A DNA stretch of 64,000 nt, from NCBI RefSeq assembly GCF_026626635.1, contig NZ_JAPNKA010000001.1, positions 11,268,501-11,332,500 of the forward strand, given 5' to 3'. A program made the translations under genes and the position numbers. A model generated the notes under the pieces. That model did no database searches and had not been told where the DNA came from. It saw only the letters and a program-made list of their open reading frames with translations. Of the stretch, positions 54,736 through 64,000 are shown piece after piece. Source of the stretch: Archangium lansingense. Its GTDB lineage: Bacteria; Myxococcota; Myxococcia; Myxococcales; Myxococcaceae. The first letter of the stretch is position 1. Each line of letters begins with the position of its first letter.

Positions 54736-56076
54736 TCAAGAGCGATGGCGCTCGGCGACGCGGTACAGCCGCGTCAACGAGAAGTCCAGCAGTGCCTGGC
54801 ACGAGCGCATGTAGCGGTGGGCCCGGATGAAGGGAAACCAGACCCGGTTGCCCACGAGCACCTGGGTCTCGTCGAGCTTCTGGCGCGGTATCCACCGGCC
54901 GCCGAGGTTGCGTACCAGCACCTCACCCAGGTAGGCGCCAATGGCGGGCACCGCGTGCGCGTCGATGTTCTCCCGCAGGCGGCTCTTCGGGAAGTCCTCG
55001 CGCCAGAAGTAGAAGTCCACGTCCGTGAGAGACTCGGGCGTCTGCTCGAAGACGGAGGGCACCTGCGTGTGCAGCAGGGCCACGAGGTGCTCGGCGAGGG
55101 TACTGTAGATTTCCAGGGCGCGCCCGGGGTTGTCCACGTCCGGAGGCAGGGAGGAGGAGGCGGGGCGCCACTCCTCGGGCTCGGGTGGCTGCCAGGCGTT
55201 GAGCTCGGCGATTCTCCGCTGGCGCTCGTGGCTGGCGGTGCGGTCCACCACGCGCGAGAGGAGCGGCGCCACGTCCGGGTGGAAGCGGGGCTCCACGGGG
55301 GCGAGCGTGGCGCTGCGCTCGCGCAGGGAGCGCAGGAGGGTGTCGAAGTCCAGGTCCGACCAGAGGTGGGCGTGGGCGCGGGCCTGGGCGAGACGCGCCT
55401 CGTCGCTGGCGAAGTCCGCGAGCGTGGGCCGCGTCACCAGCAGGACGCAGCCGTTGGGCAACTCCTCCACCCGGTGTGCCGGCGTGGACAGCATGCGCTC
55501 GCGTCCCACGGTGTCCACTAGCTTGGGGCCGAAAACGTTGAGCCAGCACACCTCGTAGATCTTGTCGAAACCGTCCCTGAATGCGGTCTCCTTGTCACGG
55601 CCGAAATCAGGAGAGCCCGCCAGCATGAGGTCATCACTGCTGTGAGCCACGGCATGGGAGACCGGGTAGCGGGACGCCCAGGCGCGCACCATCTCCACGA
55701 GATGGCGGCAGCGCTCCGCCTCCGCGAAGAAGGAGAGCGGGTTCAACTTGAGCCAGACATCCAACTTGGGAAGCCGGGGGGGCAGCCAGAGTCCGAGTGA
55801 CATGTCCAGCGCGGGCCACCTGGTCCGGTAGAGACCGAAGCTCGTGCTGTCCCTATTGTGCTTCTCCTCCAATGCCTTCCAGATGGCGGCGCGGGCGTAT
55901 TTGCGTCGCCGCTTGCCTTCAGCGACATCTGGCATCCACCCGTCGGCGTGTTCCTCAAGCGCTTGAAAGAAGGGCTCCAACTCGGTTTCCCGTGCCGCCC
56001 GTGGGTCAAAGACGCCTTCAAAAGAAAGCCGGAGGCAGTCCTCATCCTTCCCATCGTGAAATTCCAGCACCTTCAT
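54736..56076 (-). CDS. Probable immunity protein for the adjacent lipoprotein toxin
   Basis: A 446-residue soluble protein of mixed alpha/beta content, without signal peptide or membrane segment. The first 230 residues (FHDGKDEDCLRLSFEG, LDMSLGLWLPPRLPKLDVWL, VCWLNVFGPKLVDTVG) loosely recall DUF3396-type immunity proteins in the WLN-FGP-LV stretch. The last 200 residues (VDNPGRALEIYSTLAEHLV, FYFWREDFPKSRLREN) I do not recognise. ATG 56076 overlaps the stop of the lipoprotein gene (ATGA), the tight coupling usual for toxin-immunity pairs. The immunity role is an inference from that layout and the weak likeness. Confidence 0.6.
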   Translation of the reverse strand: MKVLEFHDGKDEDCLRLSFEGVFDPRAARETELEPFFQALEEHADGWMPDVAEGKRRRKYARAAIWKALEEKHNRDSTSFGLYRTRWPALDMSLGLWLPPRLPKLDVWLKLNPLSFFAEAERCRHLVEMVRAWASRYPVSHAVAHSSDDLMLAGSPDFGRDKETAFRDGFDKIYEVCWLNVFGPKLVDTVGRERMLSTPAHRVEELPNGCVLLVTRPTLADFASDEARLAQARAHAHLWSDLDFDTLLRSLRERSATLAPVEPRFHPDVAPLLSRVVDRTASHERQRRIAELNAWQPPEPEEWRPASSSLPPDVDNPGRALEIYSTLAEHLVALLHTQVPSVFEQTPESLTDVDFYFWREDFPKSRLRENIDAHAVPAIGAYLGEVLVRNLGGRWIPRQKLDETQVLVGNRVWFPFIRAHRYMRSCQALLDFSLTRLYRVAERHRS

Positions 56077-58376
56077 TGGGACAGCACCTCCACTCCCGGA
56101 AGCGTGCTCTTGGTTTCGCTCACGGCTTTCTGCAAGTCGGCTGCCTTCCTGGGCAAGAGGTCGCCCCCCTCATAGACGAGGCGGACCCGCTGGACGGGCA
56201 CCTCGCTGCCCCTGGGGAGCAAGGATTGGAGGGAGTCCCGGCGGATGTCCAGCGTCCCGCCATACTTCTGTAGCGCTTCGCTCGCGTCCTCGACCATCTG
56301 CGCCTTCAAGGCGTCGTACTTCAACCCCGAGAGGTCGCGGCTCTTGAAGCTGAACGTCTCGACGCGAGGAGGCTCCCTGGAGAATCCACCCTCTTCAATG
56401 ACGAGCACATCCGCATAGCGCAGGCCGCTCTCTGGCTTCATGACGCCCACGCACCTCAAGACTTGAGGCTGGATGAAGGCTCCGAGGAAACGGCGCTGAG
56501 CCCGGGGCAGTTTCGCGTCAGCCTCCAGCAACTCGACCATGAGGCGCTCGAAGGCCAGCCCCCGGGCGAACCACCCCCGCATCCGCTCGTAGGGCGCCCA
56601 GTGCAACGGCGCCTCGGCGGCCTTGCCTTGCTTGATTTCCCGCAGGCGCCCCTCGTAGTAGGTGACGTACTCCCCCCATCTCGGGTTGCCCTCGGCTCCG
56701 GGAAGCGGCGCGTCCGGGGAGGGACGGTGCTTCTCCAGCACCGCCACGTCCCGGGGTAGCCGCGGGCCCGTGGCCTCCAGTTCCACCAGCGCCAGCCGCG
56801 CCTCCACCACCTCCAGCGTGAGGCCCGCCCCCTTGTCCACCAGCGAGGCCAGGCTCCCGGCGTGCTCCGCCGCAGCGGCCTCGAGGCGGGCGCGTGCGGC
56901 GTCGTCCGCCACGGGGGCCACCTTCCCGGAGCCCTTGTGCGCTGTGCCCCCCTCCACCGGGGCGCCCGTGGCTCCGGGCCGGGCCCTGGACATCATCGCC
57001 TGGGCCTGGGCCACGTTGCCCCGTGCCTCATGCAGCGCCAGCGCCGCGTCCACTCCTCCCACGGCCACGAAGTGGCCCACCTCCCGGCGCTCTCGTATCC
57101 ACCGGGCCAGTTCCCGCATTCCCTCCACGCCCAGCGTCGTCCGCACCTGCCGCCCCAGCTCCCGCAGGCCCCGCAGGTGCTGCTGCACGGCCTGGAGCCC
57201 GCCGAGCGCGGGCGCTCCGGCCCCCCGGGCCTGGGACAGGGCGCGCACGCCCTTGCCTCCCGCGTAGAGCGTCCCCAGCAACAGGGCCGGTGCCAGCTCG
57301 CGCGTGGCCTGCTCGTACTCGTCCTGGCTGAGCGAGTACATGCCCTGCCCCGTGCCCGCCAGCAGGTAGTAGAAGCCCAGCGGCACCCCAAACGTCATGG
57401 AGTCGAAGGTGCCCAGCGCCACGTTGCCCGCGGAGAGGTGGCGCAGCGCCAGGGCCATGTCCACCTGGTGGGCGGCGTGCCGGTAGGGCGGGGGCAGGTG
57501 CGCCCACCGTCCCGTCATCTCCATGTAGCGTGCTCCGTCCACCAGCTGGCTGGTGGCGAGCGCGTCCCGGGCGGCACGGCCCAGGCCCCGCAGCACGTCC
57601 CCGCCCCGCTCGGCCCGCTCCGGGTAGCGCGAGAGGGGCAGGCCCCGTGCCTCCAACTCCTCGCGCACCGCTGGCATGAGGGCCAATGTCTGTCCCAGCA
57701 GTTTGTCCCCGGCCAGCAGCCGCAGCACCGCGTCCACCTCGTCGTCGTGGGCCGAGTGCAAGAGGAAGAGGGCGAACACCTCGGCGTGGTAGGGGCCGTA
57801 GCGCTCGGTGGCGCCCACCAGGAAGCCGGCGCGCTTCTTCTGCAAGAGGTGGGCGGCGTCCTCGCGCACCGGCCCCAGGGCGCCCAGCCGCACCGCGTCC
57901 CAGTCGTCCAGTGCCTCCAGCAGCCGGGGCATGTCCACGCGCTGCTGCAGGGCGACGTACTCGGCGGGCGAGGTGCAGGTGAGGAAGGGCGCCAACAACT
58001 CCTCGCCGCCGGAGGAGAAGTCGGGCCAGCCCTGGGGCACGGCCTGGCCGCCACAGGTGGCGGGGCCCTGGGGGAGGGGGCCCCCGCTGGCCACCGCGTG
58101 CACGACCGTCTCGCCCGCGCCCAACAGAGTGGCGTCCGAGCCCAGCCCCCGGGCGCTGCGGCGCCGGTGCAACCGCTGCGGCGCCTCGTCCTCCAGGGAG
58201 GAAGTGGAGAACGGTGCCCGGAAGGGGGACGTCTCGAGCGCCGTCTCCTGCCGCTTGGACAGGGTACGCGGGCCCGGCGTGATGCAGCCGGGGGTGAGCA
58301 GGACGGCCGCCAGCAGCAGCACACCCCACCGGAGCACGCCTGCCGCTGGACGCGGAGTTTCACGACGCTTGGACAC
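56073..58376 (-). CDS. Large lipoprotein, candidate contact-dependent toxin
   Basis: A 767-residue lipoprotein; GTG 58376 with GGAGGTG 9 bases upstream. Lipobox LLTPGC gives lipid-Cys 31. A long Gly/Ala/Arg-rich region of helices follows (about 60-480; TFDSMTFGVPLGFYYLLAGT is a hydrophobic patch), then a C-terminal domain of about 200 residues. That domain has ADVLVIEEGG and VETFSFKSRDLSG, which fit a variant PD-(D/E)xK nuclease core (Asp, then Glu/Lys on the next strand), though the exact E-x-K spacing is off. With the overlapping downstream gene it has the layout of a lipoprotein toxin/immunity pair. The toxin activity is unproven. Confidence 0.6.
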   Translation of the reverse strand: MSKRRETPRPAAGVLRWGVLLLAAVLLTPGCITPGPRTLSKRQETALETSPFRAPFSTSSLEDEAPQRLHRRRSARGLGSDATLLGAGETVVHAVASGGPLPQGPATCGGQAVPQGWPDFSSGGEELLAPFLTCTSPAEYVALQQRVDMPRLLEALDDWDAVRLGALGPVREDAAHLLQKKRAGFLVGATERYGPYHAEVFALFLLHSAHDDEVDAVLRLLAGDKLLGQTLALMPAVREELEARGLPLSRYPERAERGGDVLRGLGRAARDALATSQLVDGARYMEMTGRWAHLPPPYRHAAHQVDMALALRHLSAGNVALGTFDSMTFGVPLGFYYLLAGTGQGMYSLSQDEYEQATRELAPALLLGTLYAGGKGVRALSQARGAGAPALGGLQAVQQHLRGLRELGRQVRTTLGVEGMRELARWIRERREVGHFVAVGGVDAALALHEARGNVAQAQAMMSRARPGATGAPVEGGTAHKGSGKVAPVADDAARARLEAAAAEHAGSLASLVDKGAGLTLEVVEARLALVELEATGPRLPRDVAVLEKHRPSPDAPLPGAEGNPRWGEYVTYYEGRLREIKQGKAAEAPLHWAPYERMRGWFARGLAFERLMVELLEADAKLPRAQRRFLGAFIQPQVLRCVGVMKPESGLRYADVLVIEEGGFSREPPRVETFSFKSRDLSGLKYDALKAQMVEDASEALQKYGGTLDIRRDSLQSLLPRGSEVPVQRVRLVYEGGDLLPRKAADLQKAVSETKSTLPGVEVLSQ

Positions 58377-58694
58377 GTAGCACCTCCGTAGCCAGCCATG
58401 CGCACATGGGTGGGGAGCGCGGCTGGCACAGAGGGAGCAGTCTACCGGTGCGACTGAGCCGCCCACGTGCCGCCAGCAGTTGCCCACGAGCACCTGGGCT
58501 GACCGGGCACCAGCAGAAACGGCCAGTTCCCGTCCCTACCATGCCCCTTCCGCCAGTACGCCCCCTCGCGGGAGACGGGTGGGCGGGCTGGTACGAGGCT
58601 CGCACCGGGTGCGCGGCCCCCCGAGACGCGGCGGCCCTTCGAAAGGGCTGCCCGTCCTGGAGAACCGCGAGCCAGGGTGCATCCCCGCCCCGGC
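58377..58694. other. Intergenic region upstream of the lipoprotein toxin gene
   Basis: 318 bases between the QueA-like stop and the toxin-candidate start, both on the minus strand. It should hold the toxin-gene promoter. A small hairpin GCCCTT/AAGGGC with a 3-base loop lies at 58634-58648. No gene, repeat or convincing promoter boxes were seen. Confidence 0.5.
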
Positions 58695-59720
58695 TCACGG
58701 GTCCAGGAGGAGGCACGAGTCGCCGAACTCGTGCCCCAGGTAACCGCGCGCCTCCGCGAGCACCGTGGCGGCGCGCAACAGCTCCACCGGGGCAAACGCC
58801 TGGAGCAAGGTGAAGTGGCTGGTGCCGGGCTCGTGCATCCCGGAGAGCAGCCCGTCCACCACGCGCGGGACGAAGCCCGGGCCGAGCAGCAAGTCCGTCA
58901 CGCCCTCCCCCGGCTCCAGCCGGCCTCCCGCCTGCGCCGCACGTCCCTCCAGCGCTCGCACCACCGTGGTGCCCACCGCGACGACCCGGCCTCCCGCGGC
59001 GCGGGTGTCGTGAATGGCCTCTACGGTGGCGGAGGGCACGTCGAAGCGCTCGGGGCGAGGGAGCGCGGCATCCAGCACGGCATCCCCCGTGGAGGACAGC
59101 CCCGCGGCATGTGTGAGCGAGGCCAGCCGCACGCCCCGGCGCTTCAGGTCCAGCAGCAGCGCCCAGGTGAGGGGCAATCCTGCCGAGGGTGTCTCCACGG
59201 CCCAAGGACGCGCGGCATAGGCTGTCTGGATGTGCCAGAGCGCGAGCGGACGTTCCAGATGCGCGTACTGCACGGGCCTCCCGGCACGGTAGAGCGCGGC
59301 CCAGAGCGCGGCACCCTGCGCCTCGAACGTCACGCGCAGAAGACGCGGGGACGGAGGGAGCACGGCCACCACACGTGCACCCAGTCCACCGAGCACGAGC
59401 CGATCGCCCGGAGAGACGTGCGGAGGAAGAGGCCGGTCCTCCGTGCGGGTGCGCCAGTCCCCCGCGCCAAAGAGGACGGCGGTCCAGGTGCCCTCCTCCT
59501 CGCGGGACACGAGCCGCAGCTCGATGGCGGCGCCCGCCTCCGTGCGGCCATGCAGCGCCGCGGGGAGTGTCGCGGCGTCATTGAGCACGAGCAGGTCGCC
59601 CGGACGAAGCATCCGAGGAAGCTCGGCCATGAGGACATCGTCGAGACGCCCGGCACGAGGCGCGATGTGGAGCAGGCGTCCGGAGTCCGGGTGCTCTCGA
59701 GGCCAACGGGCGGCGTTCAT
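58695..59720 (-). CDS. QueA-like S-adenosylmethionine:tRNA ribosyltransferase-isomerase family protein
   Basis: A 341-residue member of the QueA family. True QueA uses SAM to add the epoxy-cyclopentane ring to preQ1 in tRNA. Visible family parts: MLRPGDLLVLNDAATLPAAL, the central beta barrel, IQTAYAARPWAVETPSAGLP and VVAVGTTVVRALEG. The signature PTAGLHFT is PSAGLPLT here, and the region with the usual His-rich substrate loop is changed, so it may be a paralogue with another role. ATG 59720 overlaps the SDR stop (ATGA), making an SDR-QueA-like operon. It is cytoplasmic. QueF at 37074 is the only other queuosine-type gene in the window. Confidence 0.78.
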   Translation of the reverse strand: MNAARWPREHPDSGRLLHIAPRAGRLDDVLMAELPRMLRPGDLLVLNDAATLPAALHGRTEAGAAIELRLVSREEEGTWTAVLFGAGDWRTRTEDRPLPPHVSPGDRLVLGGLGARVVAVLPPSPRLLRVTFEAQGAALWAALYRAGRPVQYAHLERPLALWHIQTAYAARPWAVETPSAGLPLTWALLLDLKRRGVRLASLTHAAGLSSTGDAVLDAALPRPERFDVPSATVEAIHDTRAAGGRVVAVGTTVVRALEGRAAQAGGRLEPGEGVTDLLLGPGFVPRVVDGLLSGMHEPGTSHFTLLQAFAPVELLRAATVLAEARGYLGHEFGDSCLLLDP

Positions 59721-60457
59721 GCGGCCTCCGGGCGTCCCACCTCGACGTGCGCGGCCTCCACGCGGGTGCCAGACGGGTAGGCGTGAGCGGCCTCCACGAG
59801 TGCCACGAGGCGCGCGGCTACGTCCCGAGGACGCGCGAGCGTGGAGGGGTCCGCCTCGGGAATGGCGTCGCGGTGCATGACGGTGTCCATCTCCCCGGGG
59901 TCGACGTTGAGGAAGCGCACGCCCGTGCCCTCCAGCTCGGCGGCCCAGATGCGCCCCAAGTGCTCCAGAGCCACCTTGGACACGCTGTAGGAGCCCCAAC
60001 GTGGGTAGGCAGAGACAGCGGCATCCGAGGTGATGTGCACCACCACGCCCTCACCCCGCAGCACCATGGACCCTGCGATGACCTTGGTGAGGCGGAAGGG
60101 CCCCACGAGGTTCACCTCCAACACGCGCCCCAGGTCCTCACAAGCGGTGTCCAACAACAGCGGCAGCGGGGTAGGCCCGAGCGTGCTCGCGTTGTGGACG
60201 AGCACGTCGATGGGACCCACCAGGGCGGCGGCGGCGCCCACCAGCGGATGGATGGCCTCCTTGTCCCCCACGTCGGCGGCGAGCGCATGGGCCTCGTACC
60301 CCTGAGCGCGCAACCGGGAAGCCACCGCCTCCACCTCGCTCGCGTTGCGCGAGATGCCCACCACCCGCGCTCCCTTGCGGGCGAAGGTCTCCATCAACGA
60401 CTCGCCGAGCCCTCGGCTCGCTCCCGTCACCAGCACAGCCTTTCCTTCGAGCTTCAT
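59717..60457 (-). CDS. Short-chain dehydrogenase/reductase
   Basis: A 246-residue classical SDR. The cofactor loop VLVTGASRGLGESL has the TGxxxGxG pattern, followed by ISRNASEVEAV (Arg after strand 2, favouring NADPH). The structural motif is VLVHNASTLGPTPL (NAG variant NAS) and the catalytic Ser and YxxxK lie in HITSDAAVSAYPRWGSYSVSK. PGEMDTVMHRDAIPEA follows, as in reductases acting on small carbonyls or pteridines. ATG 60457 has AAGGAG upstream. It is translationally coupled to the QueA-like gene and divergent from the XRE-cupin regulator, which probably controls both. Substrate unknown. Confidence 0.88.
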   Translation of the reverse strand: MKLEGKAVLVTGASRGLGESLMETFARKGARVVGISRNASEVEAVASRLRAQGYEAHALAADVGDKEAIHPLVGAAAALVGPIDVLVHNASTLGPTPLPLLLDTACEDLGRVLEVNLVGPFRLTKVIAGSMVLRGEGVVVHITSDAAVSAYPRWGSYSVSKVALEHLGRIWAAELEGTGVRFLNVDPGEMDTVMHRDAIPEADPSTLARPRDVAARLVALVEAAHAYPSGTRVEAAHVEVGRPEAA

Positions 60458-60513
60458 CGTGTCTTCTCCTTGCACAATGGAGTACGCCCGAGGCGCCCGT
60501 GAGTTGGTGGTCG

Positions 60514-60529
60514 TGCCAACGCATTGGCA
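60514..60529. promoter_or_regulatory. Inverted repeat, likely operator for the XRE regulator
   Basis: TGCCAA - CGCA - TTGGCA, perfect 6-bp arms, in the 84-base gap between the divergent SDR and XRE-cupin genes, 12 bases before the regulator ATG. HTH_3 regulators often bind such sites to control themselves and the divergent gene. Confidence 0.55.
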
Positions 60530-60541
60530 GAATGCCAGCGC

Positions 60542-61102
60542 ATGAGCGACGAGGAGCTGGCGGGCTGGCTGGCGCGCAACATCAAGGCACTGCGGGAAGC
60601 ACGAGGGGCGACGCAGGCGCAGCTCTCCAAGCTGGCGGGAGTGCCCCGGGCGACGTGGGCGAACCTGGAGTCGGGGACGAGCAACCCGACGCTGGCCGTG
60701 CTGCACCGGGTGGCGTCCGCGCTACAGGTGTCCCTCGAGGAGCTGGTGGCCAGGCCCCGGGCCAGTGCCCGGCACTACCCCCGGGAGAGTCTGACCGTGC
60801 GGCAGCGAGGGCCAGGCTTCGTACGCAAGCTGCTGCCGGACCCGCTGCCGGGCATGGAGTTCGACCGGATGGAGCTGCCGCCAGGGGCCCGGCTGACGGG
60901 TGTGCCGCACACGCCGGGCACGCGCGAGTACCTCGTCTGCGAATCGGGGAGCCTGGCGCTGGTAGCCAGCGGCGAGCGCTTCCTCCTGGAGGTAGGAGAC
61001 GTCGTGGTTTTCCGCGGGGACCAGAAGCACTCGTATGAGAACGTAGGGCCGAAGGTCGCGGTGGGCTATTCGGTGGTGCTGCTGGCCCCCCCGCTGCGCT
61101 GA
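60542..61102 (+). CDS. XRE-family regulator with cupin domain
   Basis: A 186-residue transcription regulator. The N-terminal HTH_3 domain (about 8-65; ALREARGATQAQLSKLAGVP then ATWANLESGTSNPTLAVL) binds DNA. A C-terminal cupin barrel (about 100-180; LPPGARLTGVPHTPGTREYL, GDVVVFRGDQKHSYEN) binds a small ligand or metal. The His and Glu residues of a cupin metal site (PHTPGTREY, DQKHSY) are present. Family members such as PuuR/SutR-type proteins respond to small metabolites. ATG 60542 (MSDEELAGW) is preferred over an upstream TTG. It is divergent from the SDR gene, with a palindrome between them. Confidence 0.88.
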   Translation: MSDEELAGWLARNIKALREARGATQAQLSKLAGVPRATWANLESGTSNPTLAVLHRVASALQVSLEELVARPRASARHYPRESLTVRQRGPGFVRKLLPDPLPGMEFDRMELPPGARLTGVPHTPGTREYLVCESGSLALVASGERFLLEVGDVVVFRGDQKHSYENVGPKVAVGYSVVLLAPPLR

Positions 61103-61191
61103 CGGAGCCCCGGGCCCTAGGTTTCCGGGGCGGCTGTGTGCTACGAAACACCGCATTCCCGAGCCCACACTCGACGGGGGGACTGACGGAC

Positions 61192-62799
61192 ATGCGGAGC
61201 CGATCACTCGCGGCAGTTGCGCTCATCTTCGCCGTGCTCTCTGGCTGCACCTGTGGTGGCGGAGACAAGGAAGCGAAGAAGGGTCCCCAGCCCTCCGAGC
61301 TGTTGAAGGCCCTACCCAAGGCCGCCGTCTCCCGGCCGTCGGCGCTGGTGCCCAAGGCCGTGCTGGAGGGCTCGCCCCGCGCCATGGTGGTGGCCGCCGC
61401 TGACGCCCGGGGCGCTTGGGATGCCTTCCTGAAGACGGCGCCCGGCAAGGCGCTGGTGGAGGGCGGCGCCATCGAGCATGTGGGCCTCTCCGCGCAGATG
61501 GAGCGGGCGCTCTCGCTCAGCCATGACCTGGCCACCGCCTCGGAGCACCCGCTCGCCGCGGATCGCCTCGCCGAGGCCTTCTCCGGCCCGGCCGCCGTGG
61601 GCGTGATGGACGACGAGGGCGACGACGCCGACTTCGTGGTGGTGAAGGAGGTGGATGGCTCCCAGGAGTTCGTGGTCCGCCTCGCGCTGATGGCCTCCAC
61701 CCTGAAGCAGGGTTACGGCGTGAGCAACGAGCAGTACGAGGGCCACCCCGTAAAGAAGATGGTCCGCGGCAAGCGCACCCTTTGGGTGGCCGCCTTCCAG
61801 AACGTCCTCATCGCCTCCACCAACGAGCAGCTGGCCAAGGCCGCCGTGTCGCTCGCGCTCGGCAAGGGCGGCGAGTCCGTCGAGTCCATCGAGGGCTACA
61901 AGAAGGAGGTGGACAAGCTCCAGGGTCACCGCCTCGCCGCGCTGGTATCGCTCGAGGAGGATGGCCCGGCGGCGCTGCTGTTGGGCCTCTCCCAGCTGAC
62001 GCTCGGGCTGGACCTCGACTCGGGGCAGCTGCAGCTCGGCGGCGAGCTCTCCGACTCTCCCGACACGGTGGCGGCCTTCCGCGCGCTGGCCTACGTGCCC
62101 AAGGACGCGGTGTTCTTCTCGAGCCTCGGCGCGGCCAATGCCTCCGCCTTCCTCGAGCGGCTCGGGAGCCCGGAAGGCAAGAACGCCAAGGAGATGCGCA
62201 AGGGGCTCGTGCTCCCGTCCGAGCTGGAGGACTCCCTCACCGACGAGGCCTTCTACGGACTGCTCAGCGTGGAGGACACCCGCTTCAACCACCTGCTCGG
62301 CCTGGGCGTGAAGGATGCCGCCGCCGCGAACAAGGCCTTCTCCGCGCTGGCGAAGAACTGGCTGGACACGCCCGAGAAGCAGGACATCGCCCCCGGAGTC
62401 TCCGCCTTCTGCAACTCGACCGAGGGGCTGTGCCTCGCGCTGGCGAAGGACTACCTGCTCGCGGCCACCGACCTGGAGTCGCTGACGGCCGCGGTGGAGA
62501 CCGGGCTCGGCAAGCGCCCCGCCCTCTCCGACGTGAAGGGCTTCCAGCAGGTGGGCAAGAGCGGTGACGCCCGCTTCCTCACCGCCTACGTGGACACCGC
62601 CGGGGCGGCCGATGCCATGCTCACCTTCTTCCGCGCCGTGGGCAGGACCCAGAGCCAGAGCTTCGACACCGGCGACGTGGATGCCAGCGTGGCGCCGCTC
62701 TGCGAGGCGATGAAGAAGCTGCCTCCCTATGGGGGTGGGCTCACGGCCGATGGCACCGCCGTGGCCGGCCAGTTCCAGCCGCTGCCGGTGCAGCAGTAG
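61192..62799 (+). CDS. Lipoprotein of unknown function
   Basis: A 535-residue lipoprotein: MRSRSLAAVALIFAVLSGC (Cys 19), then CTCGGGDKE. The mature protein is rich in Ala, Leu, Glu and Lys, with repeated alpha/beta units (RAMVVAAADARGAWDAFLK, RTLWVAAFQNVLIASTNE, LCLALAKDYLLAATDLESL). It resembles the DUF3352-type layout of envelope proteins with long amphipathic domains, but I cannot assign it. The gene runs straight into the DUF1175/alpha-2-macroglobulin operon (11 bases to the next start), so it probably works with that envelope system. Confidence 0.75.
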   Translation: MRSRSLAAVALIFAVLSGCTCGGGDKEAKKGPQPSELLKALPKAAVSRPSALVPKAVLEGSPRAMVVAAADARGAWDAFLKTAPGKALVEGGAIEHVGLSAQMERALSLSHDLATASEHPLAADRLAEAFSGPAAVGVMDDEGDDADFVVVKEVDGSQEFVVRLALMASTLKQGYGVSNEQYEGHPVKKMVRGKRTLWVAAFQNVLIASTNEQLAKAAVSLALGKGGESVESIEGYKKEVDKLQGHRLAALVSLEEDGPAALLLGLSQLTLGLDLDSGQLQLGGELSDSPDTVAAFRALAYVPKDAVFFSSLGAANASAFLERLGSPEGKNAKEMRKGLVLPSELEDSLTDEAFYGLLSVEDTRFNHLLGLGVKDAAAANKAFSALAKNWLDTPEKQDIAPGVSAFCNSTEGLCLALAKDYLLAATDLESLTAAVETGLGKRPALSDVKGFQQVGKSGDARFLTAYVDTAGAADAMLTFFRAVGRTQSQSFDTGDVDASVAPLCEAMKKLPPYGGGLTADGTAVAGQFQPLPVQQ

Positions 62800-62810
62800 G
62801 AGGCCACCGC

Positions 62811-64000
<1,190 letters not shown>

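Noticed and set aside
58634..58648. Terminator after the QueA-like gene
   Set aside because: The 6-bp hairpin is small, has no T-run and is 46 bases past the stop; chance occurrence is likely at this GC content.

Overview
The window is a 64-kb piece of a very GC-rich, densely coded bacterial chromosome. The gene content points to a myxobacterium (Myxococcota, probably the Cystobacter/Archangium side). Signs of this are many Ser/Thr kinases and hybrid histidine kinases, two members of the myxobacterial DUF2381 family, lipoprotein toxin/immunity pairs (Tox-REase-5 with Imm52), a SWIM/SNF2 helicase and many small lipoproteins. No rRNA, tRNA, CRISPR array, insertion sequence or prophage was seen. 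The assignment is inferred from family content, not from a marker gene.

Layout. 0-8.3 kb: end of a FecR-like protein, a PAS/GAF histidine kinase, a three-gene glycosyltransferase group (CgeB-like, GT4, GT39-like) and a GH19-type lysin. 8.5-12.3 kb: a short broken lipoprotein with an overlapping immunity-like gene, then a DUF2381-like protein overlapping a membrane Ser/Thr kinase. 12.3-21.5 kb: a secreted TPR-like protein, a small lipoprotein, a Cys-rich protein, an LD-carboxypeptidase, a peroxiredoxin, an SsnA-like amidohydrolase, a frameshifted PHB-depolymerase-like esterase, a polymer-forming membrane protein and a ChbG-like deacetylase. 21.5-28.7 kb: SWIM/SNF2 helicase, GST, a large carboxypeptidase-regulatory/PDZ protein and a second immunity-like gene. 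28.8-37.5 kb: gltD/gltB, a hybrid kinase with a degenerate receiver, and queF. 37.5-43.1 kb: small membrane protein, Ser/Thr kinase, small lipoprotein, PLD-family enzyme, and a kinase remnant/KaiC-like/receiver operon. 43.2-49.5 kb: Imm52, Tox-REase-5 toxin, Ser/Thr kinase, DUF2381 protein and a second Imm52. 49.6-64 kb: divergent ppk1/ppx, zinc alcohol dehydrogenase, a second lipoprotein toxin/immunity candidate pair, QueA-like and SDR genes divergent from an XRE-cupin regulator, and a lipoprotein-DUF1175-alpha-2-macroglobulin operon running off the end.

The most notable pattern is that a Ser/Thr kinase with a shared extracytoplasmic C-terminal domain, paired with a DUF2381-type protein, occurs twice (9.7-12.3 kb and 45.6-48.8 kb). 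Both times it lies directly beside a lipoprotein plus immunity-type gene pair. This suggests a surface signalling module linked to contact-dependent kin toxins. Four genes carry a single frame break in GC-rich sequence (8490-8770, 18370-19427, 43990-45430, 47853-48790), and a histidine kinase (42319-43068) has lost its ATP-binding core. A composite 41-bp repeat at 14908-14948 records an old tandem duplication.
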